A stretch of DNA of 9,887 nucleotides from positions 1 through 9,887 of the forward strand of contig JAEXSY010000224.1 of NCBI GenBank assembly GCA_023440105.1. Reading direction: 5' to 3'. This stretch comes from Bacillota bacterium. GTDB lineage: Bacteria; Bacillota; Clostridia; Clostridiales; Clostridiaceae. How positions within the stretch are numbered: position 1 is the stretch's first letter; every line of letters starts with the position of its first letter. The translations under genes and the position numbers were made by a program. Positions 5,875 through 9,887 of the stretch are shown piece after piece. The notes beneath the pieces were generated by a model, which worked only from the letters and a program-made list of their open reading frames with translations, made no database searches and was not told the origin of the DNA.

Positions 5875-5883
5875 TGATATAAT
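5875..5883 (+). promoter_or_regulatory. Possible extended -10 promoter of the flavodoxin-membrane gene
   Basis: TGA followed by TATAAT (5878-5883) forms an extended -10 element; no good -35 is seen. It would give a leader of about 160 bases. That leader can form a small stem of seven pairs (5928-5934 with 5948-5954, one G-U), but I recognise no riboswitch in it. Confidence 0.35.
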
Positions 5884-6050
5884 AATTACATGTATTGTTA
5901 AATATTTATTTAATTAATAATGATAATTAATAGCATAGCTTGCGAAGGTTATTAAAGGGTTTCATGTGGTTATTAATTGGTTATATTGATTAAATTGGAC
6001 ACACTATTTTATGGGCTTGATAGTTAAATTAAATTACTAAGGAGCAATTT

Positions 6051-7301
6051 ATGAAAAGGATAGTATTATTAAATGGCTGCTCTGAGAGAATGGAAACCCT
6101 TCCCTTATCTGCTGCTAAAGCCTTTATTAAAGGGCTTAATGAAAATAATAGCTATGAAGTAGTGACAATAAATTTATATGACAAAGATATTGAGTATTGT
6201 ACTGGCTGTAAGGAATGCCTGAATAATGAGAATAAGTGCTGTATCTGTGATGATTTAAAGTATATATTAAATAAGTTAATTGGTGCTAGCTATGTAATAT
6301 GGGTAGCTCCTATATATTCTTTAAGCTTTCCTTATAAGATTAAGGCTCTTCTGGAGAGGATTTTAGCCTTTAACATAAAGAAAAAAGAAGAAAAACATGG
6401 AAATGATCAGTGCCAGCACATACTTTTTTCCACTTTAGGTCTCTATTCTTATGAAAATAAGTATGAACACCTAATGGAATATACAGATCTATTTTTTGGA
6501 AAAGCTTCTTTAAGACTTCTGTGTCCATCGGAAGAAGATGAGTATACCTTTGGATACAAGGGGATTAACACAGAGTCAATAAAGAATTTTGAAGAAGCTG
6601 GGCGAGAATATAGAGTAAACGGTGATATTACCTTAGAGGATAAAGAGAAGCTTTATGGAAGCTTTATGCCAAAGGATGTGCTACATAATCTTTTTGATTC
6701 AATGATAGAAGAAGGTAAAAAAAATAATACTTATTATTATATTACGGATATCACTGCAAAGAGAGATTTAAATAAGGATACTAATGTATTGCTTTTATTT
6801 CTCCCTTGGATAGCTATGGGACTTTTTATTCCTTTTAGTTCAGAACTTTCAGGTACTATTGCTCTGGCCTTTTGCGCACTGATACCAATATTTGGCTTTA
6901 AATATAAGCTTACTACCTATGACAGTATATCTCATTTTTTAGCAATAGTTATGGGCCTTTTTCTACTTATTTCAAACAAAGAAGAATATATGGCGAGCAT
7001 CGTTTATTTTATCTTTGGTGCTTTGTGTATAAGTTCCCTTTTTGCTAAAACTCCTATTTCAGCATACTACTTTTATAAATATTATTGGAATAGCAAAAGC
7101 TTTACAATAGATGCATTTATAAGAATAAATAGAATTATATCTGCTTCTTGGGGGGTATTATTTTTATTAATTTCACTAATAAATAACTTTATTATAGGTA
7201 CTAGCCTCTTTAATTATGAGGGAATCGTAGTGATTATAGCCTTTGAAGTACTTTATTTATTGGCTTTATATGTACCTAAAATAATATATAAACATAAGTA
7301 A
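6051..7301 (+). CDS. Flavodoxin-fold iron-sulfur-flavoprotein-like domain fused to a membrane domain
   Basis: The 416 residues have two parts. Residues 1-240 look like an NADPH-dependent FMN reductase/flavodoxin fold: strand K-R-I-V-L-L-N at 2-8, a cysteine cluster C50-X2-C53-X2-C56-X6-C63 (plus C64 and C66) before D-D-L, then W-V-A-P-I-Y at 84-89 and the F-P-Y-K-I-K-A-L-L-E-R segment at 93-103. The spacing fits the CX2CX2CX4-7C [4Fe-4S] motif of archaeal Isf proteins, though many clostridial flavodoxin-like proteins keep similar cysteines without proof of a cluster. The phosphate-binding loop (9-20) lacks the usual G-x-x-R-x-x-G-N-T. Residues 244-411 hold about six hydrophobic helices (244-261, 267-287, 292-308, 315-333, 363-382, 390-411), so the flavin domain should be tethered to the membrane. 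AAGGAG precedes the ATG. The electron partner is unknown. Confidence 0.8.
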   Translation: MKRIVLLNGCSERMETLPLSAAKAFIKGLNENNSYEVVTINLYDKDIEYCTGCKECLNNENKCCICDDLKYILNKLIGASYVIWVAPIYSLSFPYKIKALLERILAFNIKKKEEKHGNDQCQHILFSTLGLYSYENKYEHLMEYTDLFFGKASLRLLCPSEEDEYTFGYKGINTESIKNFEEAGREYRVNGDITLEDKEKLYGSFMPKDVLHNLFDSMIEEGKKNNTYYYITDITAKRDLNKDTNVLLLFLPWIAMGLFIPFSSELSGTIALAFCALIPIFGFKYKLTTYDSISHFLAIVMGLFLLISNKEEYMASIVYFIFGALCISSLFAKTPISAYYFYKYYWNSKSFTIDAFIRINRIISASWGVLFLLISLINNFIIGTSLFNYEGIVVIIAFEVLYLLALYVPKIIYKHK

Positions 7302-7350
7302 AATCAAATTAATATAAACAGAACATATAATATATGTACCCAAAGTATAA

Positions 7351-7398
7351 ATGGCTGTGAAAACCAAATAATTAGTTTTCACAGCCATATTATTTTTT
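7351..7398. terminator. Shared bidirectional terminator between convergent genes
   Basis: A perfect 14-bp inverted repeat (7351-7364 with 7375-7388) encloses a ten-base loop. On the + strand six Ts (7393-7398) follow after a short ATTA gap and overlap the stop codon of the minus-strand ABC gene. On the minus strand the tail is TTATACTTT, which is weaker. The hairpin therefore best terminates the flavodoxin-membrane gene and probably also the ABC operon. Confidence 0.88.
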
Positions 7399-9274
7399 AG
7401 GAAAGCTCAAACTGTCCTGTATATAGCTTATAGTACCTTCCCTTATCTTCAATTAAGGACTCATGATCTCCTCTTTCTATTATTTCACCCTGCTCTAGCA
7501 CCATTATGGCATTAGAGTTTCTAACGGTGGAAAGCCTATGGGCTATAACAAATACTGTTCTTCCTTCCATGAGTTTATCCATACCCTTTTCAATGAGCTT
7601 TTCTGTTCTAGTATCAATGGAGCTGGTGGCTTCATCTAATATTAATACTGGTGGGTCTGCTACAGCCGCTCTGGCGATAGATAGCAGCTGTCTCTGTCCT
7701 TGGCTTAAGTTTGAGCCATCGGCAGTTAATATTGTATTGTAGCCCTGAGGGAGATGCTTTATAAAGGTATGGGCATTAGCAAGCTTTGCTGCTGATATTA
7801 CCTCCTCATCGGTGGCATCCAGCTTTCCGTAGCGTATATTATCCATTACCGTTCCGGTAAACAAATGAGTATCCTGAAGAACCATGGCAAGAGAACGCCT
7901 GAGGTCTGCTTTCTTGATTTTCTTTATGTTGATTCCATCATAACGTATCTTACCCTCTTGAATATCATAAAAGCGGTTTATAAGATTGGTTATGGTAGTT
8001 TTTCCTGCTCCTGTAGAGCCTACAAAGGCAATTTTCTGACCAGGCTTTGCATATAATGAAACATTATTTAAAACAGTTTTCTTTCCATCATAGCTGAAGA
8101 TTACATTTTCAAAGACCACATCGCCCTTTACTTCTGTATAGGTTACACTTCCATCACCATGGGGATGTTTCCAGGCCCATACTCCTGTTCTCTTTTCTGA
8201 TTCTTCTAAGGTTCCATCAGCCTTCCTTATAGCATTTACGAGAGTTACATAGCCCTCATCTGTCTCGGGGGTCTCATCAATAACCTCAAAGATACGCTCT
8301 GCCCCCGCTAAGGCTGAAAGTACAGCATTAAACTGCTGTGAAATCTGAGTTATAGGCTGAGAGAAAGACCTAGTATACTGAAGGAAGGAGGCTAAGGAAC
8401 CTATATCCATTCCTCCTGATATAACTAAAAGAGCACCACAGGCAGAGGTTAAGGCAAAGTTTATATAGGATATATTACCCATTACAGGCATCAGCATGCT
8501 GGCAAAGGCATTAGCCTTAGTACCGGAGACTCTTACATTCTCTGAAAGATTAAAGTATTCTTCTCTAACAACATTCTCATGATTAAATACCTTAACCACC
8601 TTCTGGCCTTCAATCATTTCTTCTATATAACCATTAGCCGTTCCTATGGCTTTTTGCTGCTGTCTAAAATATTTGGAGCTCTTTGTGGTAAATAATTTTA
8701 CCGTAAAAAGCATTATAAAAAGCATAAAAATTATAAGCAGTGTTAATAATGGGCTTAATACAAGCATCATTATAAAGGTACCTACCACAGAGACCGTAGA
8801 GGTCATAAGCTGTGTAACACCCTGACTGATAGCTTCTCTTAAGGTATCAACATCATTGGTGAAGCGGCTCATTAGCTCTCCATGAGTGTGGGTATCAAAG
8901 TATTTTATGGGAAGATCCTGCATTTTATTAAATAAATCTTTTCTTACGGAGTTTAGTGTCCCGTTAGATATATTAAGCATAAGCCTGGCGTAAATATAGG
9001 TGGATAGAGCTCCTAATCCATAAACACAGCCTAAGAGGATTAATTTGCTGATAAAAGGTGTGAGCTGTGATAAGGATGGATTTGTTCCTATGAGCGGAGC
9101 TATCTCATTGATAATAGGTTTAAGGAGGTAGGTACCAAAGATACCTGCTCCTGAGCTTAAGAGGACAAAAACAGCTACAAGTATAAGCCTTAATTTTTGA
9201 TCAAGCATATAGTCTAATATTCTTACCAGGGTTCTCTTTGTATTCTTTGGTTTTCTTATGGGACCTTTAGCCAT
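7397..9274 (-). CDS. ABC exporter half-transporter, catalytic-site Walker B subunit of a heterodimer
   Basis: This 625-residue half-transporter joins a six-helix exporter membrane domain (about 25-325) to a C-terminal ATPase domain (about 385-620). The ATPase motifs are Walker A G-S-T-G-A-G-K-T-T (419-427, Lys425), Q-loop V-L-Q-D (465-468), signature N-L-S-Q-G-Q (522-527), Walker B V-L-I-L-D-E with catalytic Glu548, and switch His579 (I-A-H-R). LSQGQ instead of LSGGQ is the form seen in the TM288-type partner of heterodimeric exporters. A linker of roughly 45 extra residues (about 340-385, W-A-W-K-H-P-H-G-D-G) lies between the domains. The ATG shares one base with the stop codon of the upstream partner (TAATG), with a ribosome binding site inside that gene, so translation is coupled. 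The pair probably exports drugs or lipophilic compounds; the substrate cannot be inferred. Confidence 0.95.
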   Translation of the reverse strand: MAKGPIRKPKNTKRTLVRILDYMLDQKLRLILVAVFVLLSSGAGIFGTYLLKPIINEIAPLIGTNPSLSQLTPFISKLILLGCVYGLGALSTYIYARLMLNISNGTLNSVRKDLFNKMQDLPIKYFDTHTHGELMSRFTNDVDTLREAISQGVTQLMTSTVSVVGTFIMMLVLSPLLTLLIIFMLFIMLFTVKLFTTKSSKYFRQQQKAIGTANGYIEEMIEGQKVVKVFNHENVVREEYFNLSENVRVSGTKANAFASMLMPVMGNISYINFALTSACGALLVISGGMDIGSLASFLQYTRSFSQPITQISQQFNAVLSALAGAERIFEVIDETPETDEGYVTLVNAIRKADGTLEESEKRTGVWAWKHPHGDGSVTYTEVKGDVVFENVIFSYDGKKTVLNNVSLYAKPGQKIAFVGSTGAGKTTITNLINRFYDIQEGKIRYDGINIKKIKKADLRRSLAMVLQDTHLFTGTVMDNIRYGKLDATDEEVISAAKLANAHTFIKHLPQGYNTILTADGSNLSQGQRQLLSIARAAVADPPVLILDEATSSIDTRTEKLIEKGMDKLMEGRTVFVIAHRLSTVRNSNAIMVLEQGEIIERGDHESLIEDKGRYYKLYTGQFELS

Positions 9275-9887
9275 TAGTTCTCCTCTCCTTTCTGCTGTGA
9301 GTTAAAAACCTCTTGATATATTTCATTATTCTTAAGTAACTGATCATGGGTGCCGATACCATTTATTTTTCCATCATCTAATACAATTATTTTATCTGCA
9401 TCACTGACAGAGGTAATCCTCTGGGCGATGATTATCTTTGTCACATCCTTGAAGTTATTTTTGAAGGCTTCTCTAATTTTTGCATCGGTAGCTGTATCGA
9501 CAGCACTGGTACTGTCATCTAGAATTAGAATCTTTGGATTCTTGAGTAAAGCCCTGGCTATAGTAAGTCTCTGTTTTTGACCTCCAGAAACATTAACTCC
9601 ACCCTGTCCTAAATCAGTATCATAGCCATCGGGGAAGGAGGTGACAAAATCATGAGCCTGTGCAGCTTTGCAGGCAGAAATAATTTCTTCCTCTGTGGCA
9701 TTTTCATTACCCCATTTTAAATTGTCTCTAATAGTACCTGAGAATAATACATTTTTTTGAAGCACCATGCTTACGGCATCTCTGAGGATTCTTAGCTTAT
9801 AGTCTTTTACATTATGGTGAGCTACAATTATTTCTCCCTCAGGCACATCATAAAGCCTTGGTATTAGCTGTACTAGAGTACTCTTTG
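9274..9887 (-). CDS. ABC exporter half-transporter, degenerate-site subunit (partial, 5' end outside window)
   Basis: The last 204 or so residues of the partner half-transporter are visible, and the frame stays open to the window edge. No start codon should be placed here: the GTG at 9846 is an internal Val codon, because the upstream codons read K-S-T-L-V-Q-L-I-P-R-L-Y-D, the end of a Walker A motif and its helix. Further motifs are Q-loop M-V-L-Q-K, a canonical N-V-S-G-G-Q signature, and Walker B I-L-I-L-D-D, where Asp (codon 9514-9516) replaces the catalytic Glu. The switch His is replaced by Gln (A-Q-R, codon 9421-9423). These two changes mark the degenerate ATP site of TM287/BmrC-like subunits. 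The membrane domain lies beyond 9887. The stop codon overlaps the start of the downstream partner by one base. Confidence 0.95.
   Translation of the reverse strand, partial: KSTLVQLIPRLYDVPEGEIIVAHHNVKDYKLRILRDAVSMVLQKNVLFSGTIRDNLKWGNENATEEEIISACKAAQAHDFVTSFPDGYDTDLGQGGVNVSGGQKQRLTIARALLKNPKILILDDSTSAVDTATDAKIREAFKNNFKDVTKIIIAQRITSVSDADKIIVLDDGKINGIGTHDQLLKNNEIYQEVFNSQQKGEEN

Noticed and set aside
5964..5993. Nine-codon frame (ATG to TAA) as a leader peptide for the flavodoxin-membrane gene
   Set aside because: A frame this short arises by chance; the upstream AAGGG is weak and no attenuator-like hairpin with a T run follows it.
7506..8056. Two plus-strand open frames (78 and 63 codons) opposite the ABC ATPase domain
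   Set aside because: Both are antisense to a strongly motif-supported ATPase and show no family features.
9350..9580. Plus-strand open frame of 76 codons opposite the second ABC subunit
   Set aside because: Antisense shadow of a conserved ATPase domain, without its own promoter or ribosome binding site.
9844..9846. GTG as a start codon for the right-hand minus-strand gene
   Set aside because: The frame continues upstream through a Walker A end (K-S-T-L-V-Q-L-I-P-R-L-Y-D), so the GTG is an internal Val codon and the gene is cut by the window edge.

Overview
The window looks like chromosomal DNA of a low-GC Firmicute, most likely Clostridium in the broad sense. The evidence is strong AT richness, AGA/ATA-rich codon use, purine-rich Shine-Dalgarno sites before nearly every gene, a T-box riboswitch, U-tailed terminators, and gene families common in clostridia. 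I do not name a species. There are no transposases, integrases, CRISPR arrays or phage genes.

Left part (1-2450). The window opens with the tail of an FAD-dependent oxidoreductase ending in a BFD-like [2Fe-2S] domain (GlpA-like). It is followed 14 bases later by a short TTG-start gene matching only the C-terminal half of DUF1667 proteins. Then comes a serine module: a consensus promoter, a Ser-specific T-box leader (specifier UCC, acceptor-pairing bulge UGGC), serS, a terminator, and a second consensus promoter driving tRNA-Ser(UGA) and tRNA-Ser(GCU), closed by another terminator. Charging enzyme, its uncharged-tRNA sensor and two of its substrate tRNAs therefore sit within about 2 kb.

Middle part (2450-7400). 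This holds single-gene units: a small unrecognised cytoplasmic protein; a six-helix membrane protein resembling the YjdF/DUF2238 type; a class I glutamine-amidotransferase-like peptidase C26 hydrolase (PuuD-like) on the minus strand; a CPBP (CAAX-type) intramembrane protease; and a two-part protein joining an iron-sulfur-flavoprotein-like flavodoxin domain to a roughly six-helix membrane domain. The convergent junction at 3873-4195 contains a terminator with an internal 18-bp tandem duplication, followed by about 250 bp of degenerate repeats built on AACTCTTAGTT.

Right part (7351-9887). A perfect 14-bp hairpin separates the flavoprotein from a minus-strand operon for a heterodimeric ABC exporter (BmrCD / TM287-288 type). 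The two genes overlap by one base. The upstream partner carries the degenerate ATP site (Asp for the catalytic Glu, Gln for the switch His); the downstream partner has an intact Walker B Glu and H-loop His but a variant LSQGQ signature. The upstream gene runs off the window.

Most of the window is ordinary housekeeping. The items most worth a second look are the flavodoxin-membrane fusion, the half-length DUF1667 gene without its cysteine half, and the repeat block at 3943-4190. I see no clear new multi-gene system.
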